64,000 nt of DNA from Cosmopolites sordidus (GCA_031761425.1 JARFXV010001542.1:186001-250000); one strand, 5' to 3'. Positions 13,979 through 26,188 are shown, counted from the first letter of the stretch. The notes: generated by a model not told the origin, from the letters alone. Program-made: numbers and translations.

Positions 13979-14660
13979 CCCAAACATGCGTCTTGTACCT
14001 GAGAAACAGGCAGCACTGTTCAATCACAAAATTCCTGGGTGTTACCCCAGACAGAGCACTTACTTACAGGAGACACTGTATCTACATCAAGCACAAAGTG
14101 GCTGTTAGAAACAACATCGTACGCAAACTAGAAGACATTACGTAAGGTGCACACCCCCGGACAATAAGGACTACAACTTTGGCCTTTTGTTATTCAGCCG
14201 CGGAGTATGCATGACCGGTGTGGTATAAATCTAGCTATGCCAAACAACTGGATATATCTATCAACGAACCATTTCACATCAGACCAAAACCGAATGACTA
14301 GACTATAGTATACTGCCTGGCTGGCATTGCCCCCCTAGCATCAGACACGAAGTTGCAGCCAGGAAGGAAAAATCTAAACCGTTTACATCTACGACCCATC
14401 CGGACATCGACCTGCACAAGAGAATTTTCCTGCACACAATAGAGAATCTTACCAACTCACCCCAACAAACTAAATTAGAAATGTGGCAAGATAAAAACGT
14501 CCATCATCAGATTGGTTTATATCAAGGGAATAGCTCTCCTCAGGACAGATAGAGGAATGGGTAATATGGAAATCCGTGAATAGACTACTCTGCGGGTTTC
14601 AAACGAATCAGTGCTGTGCAATTCTGGACATGGGCAGACTACTATCCATCACATACAATC
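13979..14660 (+). pseudogene. Jockey-like retrotransposon, C-terminal RT region
   Basis: Reads KFLGVTPDRALTYRRHCIYI, KHKVAVRNNIVRKLEDIT, TLAFCYSAAEYAWPVWYKS, YAKQLDISINE, CLAGIAPPSIRHEVAARKEK. This is the YLGVTLDR-LTY--H---TK-KV--RNNI thumb region and SAAEYA-PVW motif of a Jockey-like family. A relative is at 20.93-21.87 kb. Several stops. The catalytic palm is absent. Confidence 0.7.
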
Positions 14661-14889
14661 CAAGCTATGCCCAAACATCTGCATTGTTGAGGAGGTGATG
14701 AAGGTTACCCCAAACGTGCTAGACGTGACCAGCTTCTGGTCTCAAATTTGTTAGTACTCATATTCTATGTTACTTTGTATGTCTTATGCAATTTTATCTT
14801 TACAAATTTTAACTACAGAACTTGTGCTATTCGATGCTTCTGACACAATTCTATATACGTAGAATATCCACCATAAGAGGTCTAATAAC

Positions 14890-15138
14890 AACCATAAAGA
14901 CACGCCGGCGATGTAATGAGAGGACAATGCTACGAACTATTGAGAGCGATTGTGCATGGTATCTTTCCCTGGGGAGAAAGATATTCTTCTTTTGAGTGTG
15001 AAAAGATGAAAGATGCCATGGCTGGGAAATTTCAGAGAATGGCTCAACTGTACATTTAACCAGTTATTTAGAGCAGCTGTGGACAGGGTGAAAGTAGTTT
15101 TAATGGTGGCCAACCTTCGTTTGAACACGGCACGATGA
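14890..15138 (+). pseudogene. Non-LTR retrotransposon 3' coding end
   Basis: First frame: VMRGQCYELLRAIVHGIF. After a shift near 15005: MPWLGNFREWLNCTFNQLFR, AAVDRVKVVLMVANLR and a stop at 15136-15138. This is the GHVMRG--YELL-LI--GKI---R--GR---SWL-NLR-W-----LFRAA-D-----MM-ANLR tail of an RTE-like family. A related tail with an internal deletion is at 63.44-63.65 kb. It stops 20 bp before a mariner inverted repeat. Confidence 0.65.
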
Positions 15139-15158
15139 GAAGAAAATAAATAAACATC

Positions 15159-16346
15159 CCACCTTGATCAAAAAGGTACCGGAATGTATTCAGAAAATAC
15201 AAAATACAAGTTTATTCATCAAAATTAATATGTAATAAAGTGCTCTCCATAAACTGTAACGCACTTATGCCAGCGCTTGATCCAATCCTACAAACATTTT
15301 TTACACTCAGTGTTGGGTATGGCCATCACCGCCGTTTTCGATTTTTCCATAACCTCCTCTTGGCTGCTGAAACACGTTCCCCGTAGTGGTTTTCTGACTT
15401 GATTGAACATAAAGAAGTTGCAGCGAGCCAAATCAGGCGAATTTGATAGCTGGTGGATGGTATCCGTTCCGCTCTTGGTCGAAAAGTCGCGGATAATCAC
15501 GGCATTGTGCGTAGATGGGTCATCGTGGTGCCAAATCCACGAGTTGGTTGTCCACAATTTTTTTATTTTTTGGCGAATTGCTCCACGTAAACGTCTCGTA
15601 ACGCCCAAATAATACTCCTTGTTGACCGTTTGACCTTGCGGAAGGAATTTATGATGCAGCACACCGTTGTAGTCCATGAAAACCGAGAGTATCCATTGCC
15701 TTCTTTTTGGATTGAAAACTACGTGGTTTTTTCGGTCTTGGCTCATTGAGTGCAAGCCATTCGCTCGGCTGAGGTCTGGATTGCGTGTCATACTCATAAA
15801 CCCACGTCTCGTTTCTAGTAATAATGGTTTGGTAAATGTTGGGTCGGATTCAGCTTGAAAATCATATATTTTGCGATGTCAATGCGGTTCCTTTCTCTGC
15901 AAGTTCTCTGCTAGCTCCCTGTTGGTTAATTTGCAGGTTATTGACCACCATTTATTTCACTTTATCAATGTTTTCATTGATTTTAAATGTTGACGGCCTG
16001 CCACTGCGTTCGTCATCATCGACGAACTCACGACCACTTCTGAAGCGTTCGTGCCACTTTTCCAATATTTCCAAGGTCCTTGCACCATTGAATCCGTTTT
16101 TAATGAAAAATTTAATACAAACTCGTTGCAAACGCAATTCCATTTTTTAAATCGTAAAAATCGAAAACACGCACAGAGGCAGATGTACTCAAGATGGCGT
16201 AACTTTTACAAATGTCAGGCTATAACCCTGAAATTTGGTGGGACTATCAATGACAGATGTGGCAACCTAGCAAAAAAAGCGATCTCGAATCGGATGACTG
16301 AGAGCGACACACGATGGTCATTCAAGGAACTTTTTGATCAAGGTGG
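15159..16346 (-). mobile_element. mariner element with both inverted repeats
   Basis: ccaccttgatcaaaaagg at 15159-15176 is inverted at the right end (ctttttgatcaaggtgg, ending 16346), followed by TA on the right. Length about 1.19 kb fits a near-complete mariner. The transposase lies on the minus strand between the repeats. Confidence 0.85.
15205..16143 (-). pseudogene. mariner transposase (DD34D type), frameshifted
   Basis: N-terminus at 16143: MELRLQRVCIKFFIKNGF, LEILEKWHERFRSGREFVDD, DERSGRPSTFKINENIDKV, the mariner HTH and GRP linker. After a decayed middle (with ETWVYEYD in another frame), a 169-codon open stretch (15288-15797) covers VFMDYNGVLHHKFLPQGQTV, NKEYYLGVTRRLR, IWHHDDPSTHNAV (second D region), LSNSPDLARCNFFMFNQVRK (third D replaced: LARCNF where LAPCDF is usual). 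The tail FVGLDQALA-VRYSLWRAL is shifted again. The Asp to Asn at the third catalytic position plus frameshifts make it dead. Confidence 0.85.
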
Positions 16347-17162
16347 TATACAATATTAAAATAAACAACAAAAAACCTATTCGATTGTAGGGAATTACAT
16401 GTGATGGCTTATATAGTTTTTTAATGACGCTCGTAATAGTATATATTAATAATAAAAAAAATATAGCTGTAACTTAATAAGGCATGATAATAAACTTCTA
16501 AAACTATTTGACCACAACCATGAAAACAAAACATGTCTGTGCCATCATATATCCTCTCAGAATCATTTTATCTTGGAAGTAATAAGAGACCCGCGCCATA
16601 AATCCACTTCAACTTTACGCTTTCACCGTTCCAACACTAACTTTTATCAGATTGTATCAAATTTCACCCAATCAGTGATACTTTGAAGTATTGTAACTGA
16701 AACCTTCCCTGTTATCTTTCGGCGAAAGACACACACACACATCAGATCCATTACCGTGGATATTAAAACTGTTTGCCAAGCTTCTTTCGGGAAGAAAAAA
16801 ACGGCTGAGTAAACATGCGTTTGTATGTTTCAAGTATGATGTTCCTTTTAGTAGAAAACCTGTAATGGTTCGGAAACATGTCTGTTACATCATCTCTTGT
16901 AGATATGGTGGAGAAAATTAATTGAGAAAACATATTTTATGAGTTTTATTTTAGAATTAATTATCAATATTAAAATACACTCCTTATCAGCGGTCTAAAG
17001 AATATTCCAATAAGAGTGTCAAAACTTATACGTAATAGCGGCAACACCGTTTGAAAGGTAAACTCATTGACTGTCGTGTTCAGTACATTGTATCAATACA
17101 TTGTACATTGTACCTTAGAAGAATACTATTTGAGTGTTGCCTGTAATTTATAGTTAACATAA
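16347..17162. other. No recognisable gene
   Basis: AT-rich. Holds a small (CA)n run near 16730-16741. Nothing else supported. Confidence 0.45.
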
Positions 17163-17397
17163 TCGACCAACTGAACGGTCTGTTTATCGTCTCGCAAAAC
17201 AATTTAAACGGACTGGCTCAGTTGCAGATGATAATCTAGGCATGCTAGAGCGTTTGAAAACATATGTTGAAACACTGCTAAACGAAACCACCAGGGAAGA
17301 TCATAATCAGCCATTGGTAAAAGTACCATCATTGCAAAAGTTGAATAAAAGTTTAAACATAGTAAAGGTATCGGAATCGATAATATACTTCACTTAA
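17163..17397 (+). pseudogene. mariner-like transposase, HTH fragment
   Basis: Reads NRPTERSVYRLAKQFKRTGS then VADDNLGMLERLKTYVETLL and a stop at about 17395. Matches the N-terminal --STIYRLV-KF--TGSV-D--RSGRP-T---E----V block of insect transposases of this group. No catalytic sequence follows; a retrotransposon tail begins at once. Confidence 0.5.
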
Positions 17398-17700
17398 GGC
17401 TGCAAGATGTGGACCCTCAGAAAGAATATAGAAGACATGCTTGTAGTATATGAAAGAAGAGTACTCAGAAGAGTTTTTGGAGCTGTATATTGTCAACTAT
17501 ATGAGGGTTGAGTGATTTAGATAGGCGGGACAGGTGGCGCGAATGCCAGAAAACCGAAGGCAAAGGAAAATTATGGAGGGCGAATAGAACTACTGTACAT
17601 CAAAAACTGGCAAACGGCTGCCGGAGATCGTTCCGGTTGTATGCGAAGGTTGGAAGAAGTCATGGTTCACTAACAAGATCAAGACTCGCTCAGCCTGCAA
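17398..17700 (+). pseudogene. RTE-like retrotransposon tail ending in a purine microsatellite
   Basis: Frames give YGCKMWTLRKNIEDMLVVYE, RRVLRRVFGAV, then AGQVARMPENRRQRKIMEG in a shifted frame. The E-WTL-----M--VFERR-LR-IFG and AGHVARMPENR blocks are standard. The element ends in (GAA)n, which grows into the polypurine tract. A closely related tail is at 57.19-57.78 kb. Confidence 0.7.
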
Positions 17701-18100
17701 CAACAGAAGAAGAAGAAGAAGAAGAAGAAGAAGAAAAATAAGAAGAAAAGAAGAAGAAGAAAGAGGGGCGGAGGATGAGGATGGGAGGAGGAGACGGTGA
17801 TGAGAGAGGGGCAGGAGGAGCAGGAGGAGGGTGAGGAGTAGGAGGGAGGGCGGAGGAGGAGGAGAAAGAGGAGGAGGTGTAAGAGGAGGAGGAGGATGAG
17901 GAGGAGGAGGAGGAGGAGGAGGAGGAGGAGGAGAAGGAGAAGGAGAAGGAGAAGGAGAAAGAGGAGGAGGAGGAGGAAGAGAAAGAGAAGGAGAAGGAGA
18001 AGGAGAAGGAGAAAGAGAAGGAGAAAGAGAAGGAGAAAGAGAAGGAGAAAGAGAAGGAGAAAGAGAAGGAGAAAGAGAAGAATGCGAAAAAGAATACAAA
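17701..18100. repeat. Polypurine (GAA/GGA)n tract
   Basis: About 400 bp almost purely of A and G on the plus strand, in blocks of gaa, gga, gagaag and gaaaga units. ORFs on both strands here (poly-Arg, poly-Ser/Pro/Leu) are artefacts of the repeat. It directly follows an RTE-like 3' end. Confidence 0.95.
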
Positions 18101-18140
18101 AAAAACAGACGAAGAAGAACAAGAACAACATTTTTTGACA

Positions 18141-19286
18141 AAAATCACCTGTTTGCTCTTTGATCGAGTTGATAAATGTACGACGTTTTGAATGATCCAG
18201 TGGCTTTAATCCCTGTCTTATTTGAACTTTATATGTATACCTTCAGAGCTTCACGTTATGGATTCACTGAGTTCAAATTGTTGTGAACGTTGACTAATAG
18301 AAATTTCTAGGTCTTCAACAACACTTGTACAACAGCAATAACAACAATACCCTCAATTTAATCAAGATCCGTCATTTGTTCTTCAAAACAAACTAAAAAT
18401 TACCGGATTATAATTATCACCTTAAAGTTCTGACACCTCTTAATGACTATTTATTACCTGTAAAAAGTAATGATAGTACTTTGCGAATATCCCTAGATAT
18501 TACTTTTTATTAAATCAATAGTAACAAGACAACATTACAAAAAAAAACAAAGTATATCTCGTTTAATTATGACAAAAAAATAATGAAATGTATGTTGGAT
18601 AACAAAATCACCTTGTCACTTTCCTTTCTTCTTTTAAAGTCAATAAGTATCTGAGATTAATTGACGTGGAAGAACTGGCGACTTCCGTAACTTTCACTAA
18701 AATATATTACGGCTATATTCTTCGTCTAGCGTCGTGATTAAAACACTAATCCCGCATTCAATTATTTTACTAAACTATCTTGACGTTTAAGTGAAATTTT
18801 ATGTTTTTAAACGGCTGGAACGTTATCTTTCGGAAGCTTTTGAAGCGGGACGCTCGTAAATTAGGTGATATTTTAGGTAAAAATTCATTTTATTAGAGCC
18901 ATTGTGCATGTTATAATGTCTGAAGGATTTTTCCATGAAATTTCATTAAAATTGTATATATGTTTTTGTTAAAAATACGGGGTTTATACAAATTCTCCAA
19001 TGATGCGCTGTGGGCAAATTCCGGTTTCATATTTGGATCAGAATTTTTTCCCATCGTAGAGTTATTTTAAAGCGCCATCTTTTGAGTTTCAAACCGAAAT
19101 AATAATAAATTGAATAAAATAATTTTTTTACCTATCAATATCAATAGCAGAAAAAGTAAAAAAAAATAGTTTTATTCAATTTAAAAATGAACTATTACAA
19201 AGTAAAGGACAAATCAATTAATTATTTGAAATAATAATATATGAATGAACTTTCTGTGGATATAACCAGAAAAATCGGTTATAAAC
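18141..19286. other. No recognisable gene
   Basis: AT-rich sequence; no element ends or motifs recognised. Confidence 0.45.
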
Positions 19287-19512
19287 GCGATGCCGTTAAT
19301 GAAGCAGCATTTCGTTTTTCAATAGAGAAAAAAAATCGCGGAAGCTCAGGATATGATATATGCAGCTTTTGGAGATAAAGCTGTTTCGTACAGTACTTGT
19401 AAAAAGTGGTTCCCGCAATTTCAAGCTCGAAGTTGTGACTTAAGTAATGTAGAACGCCAGGGATAAGCAGAAATAGTGGAGGATGAAGATTTGGAAGTAA
19501 AGGGTCTACCAA
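19287..19512 (+). pseudogene. mariner transposase, N-terminal fragment
   Basis: Reads EAQDMIYAAFGDKAVSYST, CKKWFPQFQARSCDLSNVER, stop, then VEDEDLEVKGLP. This is the HTH of mauritiana-type mariners (E---MI--AYG--AVS-STC--WF--F--G-FDL-D-ER-G-P---ED--L). Ends where a different transposase on the opposite strand begins. Confidence 0.65.
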
Positions 19513-19559
19513 TAAGAATGATGGAACTTCAAAATTAAATAAAACCCAAATTTTTTGCT

Positions 19560-20660
19560 CAAAATCGCTTTCGATTGCTTTATTTAAGAGATTCACACAT
19601 GTAATTTATGATTTTAAACAAGATTTCAGCCAAATGGCCACTACGGCTCTTTTTGCAGACATGGATCCGCTCGCGCCAATTTCTGATGACTCTGACGCAC
19701 ATTTCGGGCTGTATGGCGACTATGGCTTGACGAATATTAGTTTCCAAGTCACCAATAGTCGAGGGTTTATTGCTATAAACCTGTTTTTTCACCTGTCCTG
19801 AGAGTAGATAATCTAAAGGAGTTAAATTGCATGATCTCGGCGGTTAAGCGAAGGGGCTATTTCGTGAAATTAACGAGTTGCCGAACTTGGCTTGCAATAA
19901 GCCTATGTTTACTCGGGAAATATGCGGTGGTGTGCCATTGTTAAAAATAAAGTTAAAAAAAATCTTCCAGCATTGTCTTGTAGTGTTCGGTATTGATGGT
20001 AACGGTAGCTCCTTCATTTTTAAAGAAATAAGAATCGATGACTCCTCCATGACAAAATCCACACCAAACTGTGATCTTTTGCGGATGCAAAGGACGCTTA
20101 TATATCACGTGTGGATTAGATTCGCACCAATATCGACTTTTTTGTTTATTGACAAAGCCATTGAAGCAGAAATGAGCCTCATAGAGAAGATGATTTTGTG
20201 ATGAAATTCGTTGTCGACTTCTATCACGTCCAGAGCCCAATCGATAAATTCACGACGAATACAATGATCGGTTGGATTTAATTCTTGTGTCAGTACCATC
20301 TTATACGGATGCAAACCTCAAAAGTTGCCAGGTTGTCATTGGTGAGAGGCCTATGACGAGCCGCGAGCCCCGCGCAACCGAGACGTTGTCATTTTCAGCT
20401 ACACTTGCTTGAACGGAGGCTATATTTTTAACAGTACTGGCTTTTTACAGACCCCACACTATCGTGGAGAGTAAACTCAGTTTCAAATTTTCTAACAACA
20501 CGATCAATAGCTTGTTCAGAAGGATCACCACGACGAATACCACGTTGGATCTGAATTGCTCGTTGAGTAACATGAGGGACTGCGAATTTGCGTAATAAAA
20601 CTGGACAATTTCCAAACGCTCTTCTAACGGGAAACGAACAATTATTTAAATGCAAACCTT
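19560..20660 (-). pseudogene. mariner/Tc-like transposase, long degenerate copy
   Basis: Minus strand in order: PVRRAFGNCPVLLRKFAV and VVRKFETEFTLHDSVGSVK (HTH); MVLTQELNPTDHCIRREFID; LLYEAHFCFNGFVNKQ (first catalytic block, Asp lost); YWCESNPHVIYKRPLHPQKI; TVWCGFCHGGVIDSYFFKNE; GATVTINTEHYKTMLEDFF; then after a deleted/shifted stretch VYSNKPSTIGDLETNIRQAI and the CVRVIRNWRERIHVCKKSRS GHLAEILF ending. The WFQQDGATCHTA and WPPRS blocks are not readable except as RRDHAI near 19840. Same family as 8230-8540. Confidence 0.8.
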
Positions 20661-20929
20661 TCGGGAAACAATTGACAAGACATGCCATGACAATGACCGA
20701 CAAGACGAGTGATGGTAAACAATCGCTCAAAAATCGGTAAACAAATATGGCCGCCATAAGCTGTCAAAGTTCTATCATCCCTAATGGTAGACCCTTTACT
20801 ACTAGAAGAAAATCCTTGTAGTACACAACAGCAGGAGTTCGGAGAAAAACTCGGAGTAACCGCAAAACATTTAAAAACTTTTATACAAGTTAAGTTGGGT
20901 TTCCTCATGCAAATATTAATGACGCCAAT

Positions 20930-21870
20930 GTTACGCGTCAAATGCGATGCCTTAATAACGGGCTTCCTCCAGATTCGGTACTCGCATCTATCCTATTTAA
21001 TCTGTATATCTCAGACAAGCCATAACAAAATTGAGAGCTAGCAGCTTCCATAAGACCTGTCTGTATTGAGAAAATATTTCGCTGACTGGAGACTAATTCT
21101 AAACATGAATAAAACTGATGTGTCGTGTTTCCACCTCAATAACAAATAAGCTCAGCTGAAGCGCCAATAACAATGTTATTGTAACGCTAGGTTACAATCT
21201 TTGTCCAAAATACCTAGGAGTAACAATGGATGAAAAACTTTCCTATAAAAAACATCTGGAGAAAACCGCAGCTAAAATAAACACCAGAAATCAGATAATT
21301 CACAAATTTTGCGGTTCGGTTGATGAATACTACGCTCCAGTCTGGCTAAAGAGCTGCCACGTAAAGATGATTGACACCAAACTCAATGAGATCATGAGGA
21401 CAATCAACATCTCTACCTGGGCTTCCTACTATGAGCAATATTGCTCCTCTGAACTATCCGCAGACACGAAAGACTAGCCAGGGAATATAATAAAATACTA
21501 TCAAATGCCGACCTCTCAGTACACAATGATTTGCCTGTTGTCGGCCTGAGACTGAAGCTAGAAGCCCCCACTGTTGTTAGCAGAACAACTCCTAGCAATA
21601 ATTTCCTTAATACTAAATGGTGGAAATTCTGGAACATTTCGGGACCAAGTCAGGCGGGTCTTGTCATTGACCCTACAATTCCTTTACCAGGAATGGAGCT
21701 GCCCCCCGCCACGAGTGAAAGAAATTTAATAGAATAACAACGCCCCATAGCATATGCCGTGACTCTTCCTACAAATAGGGACTGACTGCCCTCATACAGT
21801 AAATGGTAGAGAAATGAATGATTTATTTGAAGCCACAGACTCCATGTTGGGATCAATTGCCTCAATTTTA
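20930..21870 (+). pseudogene. Jockey-like retrotransposon, RT palm and thumb
   Basis: Reads NGLPPDSVLASILFNLYISD (RT motif B, usually NGLPQGSVLAP-LFN-Y-SD), a shifted LRKYFADWRLILNMNKTDVS, CFHLNNK, then KYLGVTMDEKLSYKKHLEKT, AAKINTRNQIIHKFCGSVDE, YYAPVWLKSCHVKMIDTKLN. Between motif B and LRKYF the YADD box is deleted. Downstream decays through stops to about 21870. Same broad family as 13979-14660. Confidence 0.75.
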
Positions 21871-22059
21871 AAATTTGATGTACTTCTTATGATGTGTTTT
21901 CGAGTCTGTATAAACATTTTTGTATTTTACTCTTTAATTTGCCTATCTGTTATATTTTTATGTATATACCTGATGCTGCACTTAAGTTATATGTTACATG
22001 GATTTAAATCCATGTATGCCATACGCTAAATAGATTAATTAATTTTTGCATGTCGGCTT

Positions 22060-22660
22060 TAGAAGAAAATTCAAAAGGAGAGTCGTTGGGTCCCCTATAT
22101 ACTTACTGCTGAAAATAAGACACGTTTTAATTTCGTGGTGTCATTGCCCTCCAGATTCGAGAACAAGAACAGCCAATATAAGATTGTGACTTGCGACGAA
22201 AAGTGGATCCTCTACGATAATCCAAAGAGGTGAAAATAGTGGGAAAATTCTGGATTTATCATCAAGTAGTAGTGCAAAACCAACTAGCCACGCTTAAAAG
22301 GTGTAGCCACGCGTATACGATGAGATTAGCTAAGCGTCGTGCATCATGGTCAAACGATCAAATCACGCACAGCCCCATACAGCAATGGAGATTCTGGAAA
22401 CAATGATCGAGTTGGACTAGGATTTTATCGCACCTGGATTATTCTTCAGAACTGACCACTTCGTTGATAGTCGCTTCTCACCTCTTCAGAAACCCGAAAA
22501 AAGCCACAATAATTTTATCACATTAAAATCACCAAGCTTTTTTCGGTCTGAGATTCCACAGTTGTCTGAAATATGGCAAAAGTCTAAAAAAAGATTACTT
22601 CGAAGATGAAGTTCGCATTATTTTTTCAAAAAAGCCTGAGTCAATGAGTCAATGAGTCAA
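22060..22660 (+). pseudogene. mariner transposase, catalytic core remnant
   Basis: Reads WVPYILTAENKTRF-like opening then RFNFVVSLPSRFENKNSQYK, IVTCDEKWILYDNPKR (first catalytic D in TCDEKW), followed by an eroded stretch with THSPIQQWRF and a C-terminal KKDYFEDEVR region. Matches mauritiana-type mariners (W-PH-L---NK--R-----SL--R------F--RIVT-DEKWI-YDN-KR). Many stops after 22230. Confidence 0.7.
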
Positions 22661-24081
22661 AAAGCCTCAGTCAAAAAAGCCTGAGAATCAATTAAATAAA
22701 CAGTTCAAAATCTAATTTTAATCCTTTAGATAGTCGTCCGGTTCAGAGTCGGAAATAATAATAATCAAACAGGGCTAAATCTGGAGAATATTTCGAAAAG
22801 TCATTTAAGGTAGTACTGTCGGTTATAGAATTACTATTTAGAATGAAATGAAACTTGGCATATTTGCACATTATAATAAGATAATGAATCAGTTAAGTTT
22901 GTAAAAAGCTACAGAGAATGAACAAAAGGATATTAATAAAAAAAATGTTTTTACCATTGATCCTTATGAGAAATCACATATTTTATTTTATTTCACAAAA
23001 AGTACCGTTCAGATTACAATGCAAGTGGTATCAACGGAAAGAAAAAAATCGAACATTTTGTTTACTCACAAATCAAGCTTCAGAGCGTGTGATAGGAGTA
23101 ATTAGCAACTAATTAATAAAAATGTACTATGTTAATTACATGTTTACAGTTACATTAGCAAAAAAGTTGCCAAATATAAATAAGTAAAAAATTAAAGAGT
23201 AAAATAACACAGGGCACACATTTGACACTTGTGGTATCGACAGTACTCCCTTAATTCATTGATACTGCAAACATGTCACGTGATAGCTGATAATTTCACT
23301 GTTATTCATATAATCAGTATTTGAAATTTTGTAAACTTTATAACAGAAAATCTAACAAAACTGCACAATATCTTCAAGTAAAAATTATCTTAGTAATATC
23401 AATCAATAATTAGGGGGTGAAGTTGAAAATAATGTAGGAAAAAAAATTATACAGTAATATTTTATGGTGACATGGTTCATCACATCATTTTCCGTCATGG
23501 AACTTACCACTGACGGTACTTTACGGTACTGGTTATAAGAAAGTAAAAAAAATGAGGTCGTATCTAACACCTTGAACGCACAAACACAACAATTAAAGAT
23601 TAATAACGAGTTTAGGATACGGCGAGGTAGATTTGGAACAGTGACAAAACAATAGTTGTTGATATAAAAGATAATTAAAATAGAAATAATTGAAAGCAAA
23701 TGTGTTTTTCGTGGTTACAGTACATAAGTTGAAATGATAACATTAATTATAAGCACGGCACAAAGCTAAAAATGAAATTGGAGCGGAAGATATGAAACGA
23801 AAAGGGAAATGAACATGAAAAGCACACGCATTTTAGCTTATATACGAGGGTAACTTGAAAAATTTTCATTATCATCAGTCATTGTTTTCAAATATCTCAA
23901 GTTTTAATTATCTTGGCATATACACAAACATCAGGAAATGTTTACCACTTTTTGGGTATATTTTAATTTTTTTTCTTATCGCATAATTGAAATCCTGGGC
24001 TAACTTGATTTTTTTTTGTCAATATCAGATCTAAACTTGAAGATTTTTTTTTTAACTTCTCAAGAGATGGTTTAATCTAAG
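22661..24081. other. No recognisable gene
   Basis: Contains a small direct repeat (gagtcaatgagtcaa region, 22620-22680). ORFs at 22918 (+) and 23403 (-) have no motif I recognise. 23840 begins a phrase tatacgagggtaacttgaaaa that resembles a mariner end, without a partner I could find. Confidence 0.4.
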
Positions 24082-24221
24082 GAGATTAAATCATCTCCTT
24101 ATGATGCTAACATGGTTAGAGAAACGTGCGTCGAGAAGTTCAAAAAAAGTGATTTGGTGTGTAGTGGTAAATCGCTTCAAGTTTAGTGTCTGACACTAAA
24201 GGTTCCAATAGAAAAATGGAA
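24082..24221 (+). ncRNA. Dispersed hammerhead repeat, family A, copy 3
   Basis: CTTATGA (24098-24104) in place of CTGATGA, stem GCTAAC/GTTAGA, GAAAC, GTGCGTC, GAGAAG, then the conserved tail. Two core or stem losses, so probably inactive. Confidence 0.55.
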
Positions 24222-24279
24222 TATCAGACTTCTCGTTTGTCAATATCATATTTAAAAAAAAAACAATATTAAAATTATA

Positions 24280-24289
<10 letters not shown>

Positions 24290-24349
<60 letters not shown>
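24290..24349. repeat. (TA)n microsatellite
   Basis: TA run at the left edge of the next transposase remnant. Confidence 0.95.
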
Positions 24350-24353
<4 letters not shown>

Positions 24354-25480
24354 CTATTTACAAAAAGTGTTCAAAGTGTCCACCATTAACTTCCTGGTAG
24401 TAATGGATAAGCCGGATGAGGCGTTGAACTGCGTTTAATAGATATATCGGCATAAAAGGTATAAAGATAAAAGGCATAACAGATAAAAGGTATATCGGCA
24501 ATTTCTTGTCGAATTGGTAATTTGAGATCTTCGAAATTTCCTGGCCTATTAACGTAAACCTTACTTTTTACTTTTTAAATAGCTACACAAAAAAAATCGG
24601 ATAGTGCTAACTCTGGTGACCTTGCCGGCCATTCGATGGTTCTTTATCGACCGATCAAGTAGTTTGGGAAAATAGTGTTAAGAAAATTTCTAACGTTAAT
24701 GCCATAGTGTGCTGGGCACCATCTTGCTGTAACCATATTTCCTAGTTTTGGATAAATCCCTATCCTACCTAAATTTTTTTTTTTTTTTTTTTTTTGTTTA
24801 CCTAAATCCCATCCAAACATTTAACATTTGAGTATACTGTGTATGAACCTGTTCCATCCAGTGCGGATTAATATCAGCCCAGTGTCTACGGTTGTGTTTG
24901 TTAACATGACCATTTAAACCGAATATTGCTTCATCCGTGAAAATAATATTTGAAACAAAATTTGGATTGGTATTTATTTTTTCCATCATAACTTAACAAA
25001 ACTCAACTCTTCGATCAAAATCATCTACACTTAATTCTTGTAGTAATTGTATTTTACAAGAATAAAAACCTTTGATTATTAGTTTCTGAGCGTTTACACC
25101 TGTTATGATTTAAAGCTAATGGTTTACATTCAATCAATTTTAGTCATTAGTTTTTGTTTTTTGTCTTCCTAATTTTGGACGACTTTTAATGCTGCCTGTA
25201 TCATTGAATTTATTCACCATTTGTGAATCTGTTGACTTAATGTTTTTATTCGGATGTACTTCATTAAATTCTCGGCAAACTTCAGCTTAATTCAACAGTT
25301 TCACCGTATCCAACAATTCTTAGTATTTAAATTATTTCTCTTTCAGTTAAATACATATTAATTCCATACAAAAATGGAAAGAAATTGAAATTCACAAATT
25401 ACCGTTAATAGTTGTCAAGTGGAATCAAATACTTCATCTGTCATCGATTATGTCATTTTATACCCTACTAAATAAAAAAT
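24350..25480 (-). pseudogene. mariner-like transposase, decayed full-length copy
   Basis: Best frame (24798-24989): NPNFVSNIIFTDEAIFGLNG (first catalytic D in FTDEA), HVNKHNRRHWADINPHWMEQ, MLNVWMGF. C-terminal of that, IWLQQDGAQHTMAL (second D) and AVQRLIRLIHYYQEVNGGHF, EHFL. A poly-T run (about 24774-24795) interrupts the core and the WPPRS block is reduced to EPSNGRQGHQS. N-terminal part to 25480 is faint. Same broad family as the element at 10.9-12.1 kb. Confidence 0.7.
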
Positions 25481-26188
25481 ATATTTGGCCTAAAACAGAC
25501 TAAACACCTTTTAACCATTATCATTTAAAATCTATTAAACAAAAACATACAATACAATACAATACAACATACAAAACATCTAGATTTTTCTTTTTTTTGG
25601 GTTTTTCACCACGATCTAAAACAACTCAAAAAATATAAGTTTTGAAAATAGAAAAAAATATATAAACACGCCACAATCATTCAGACAATACAAAGCATCG
25701 TTGAATTAAAAAAAAAGGTTTCTCCAAATTCAAGAACCAAAAATTCAATGCCAAATTCAAGAACTGTTGTCACTGCCATCATTAAAAAAAAAAAAGTTAA
25801 TCCAAGTTAGCCTTGGATCAAATATGAGACAAGAATATGAGACGAGCTAAACAGCTTTTTTGTGTATTTTCAAGTGTTAACCGAGTAAGAAAAATTCTCA
25901 GTTATAATTAGCAAACTGCCTCCTACAACTTTGTTTTATGACAATTTGTCGTAACTTCGCGAATAAAGAAGTGGGGGGGGGGGGGGTTACCTATTTAGAT
26001 AAAAAGTCGTCTAATGTCCGTTTGCCTAAACCGATTTTCCTCAATTTGGATTCATTTAAAAGGCAATTGCTGGGACAATCAGATAATCTGGGAGATAAAT
26101 TATTTAGTTTATAAATGAAACCGCGAGGTGGCGTTACATTCAACAATAGTTTTTTTGAAGTTTTGTTCAGTTTTTTCAAATGGAATAG
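25481..26188. other. Intergenic; block shared with 36.47 kb
   Basis: 25590-25640 (ttttttgggtttttcaccac then gatctaaaacaactcaaaaaatat) is repeated with few changes at 36473-36520, where a hammerhead-like stem lies 130 bp further on. A G14 run lies at 25973-25986. No gene recognised. Confidence 0.5.

Noticed and set aside
17590..18148. 150-183 codon ORFs rich in Ser/Pro/Leu or Arg
   Set aside because: Translation of the polypurine tract in several frames on both strands.
23403..23699. 98-codon minus-strand ORF, hydrophobic
   Set aside because: AT-rich reading frame without motif; likely chance.
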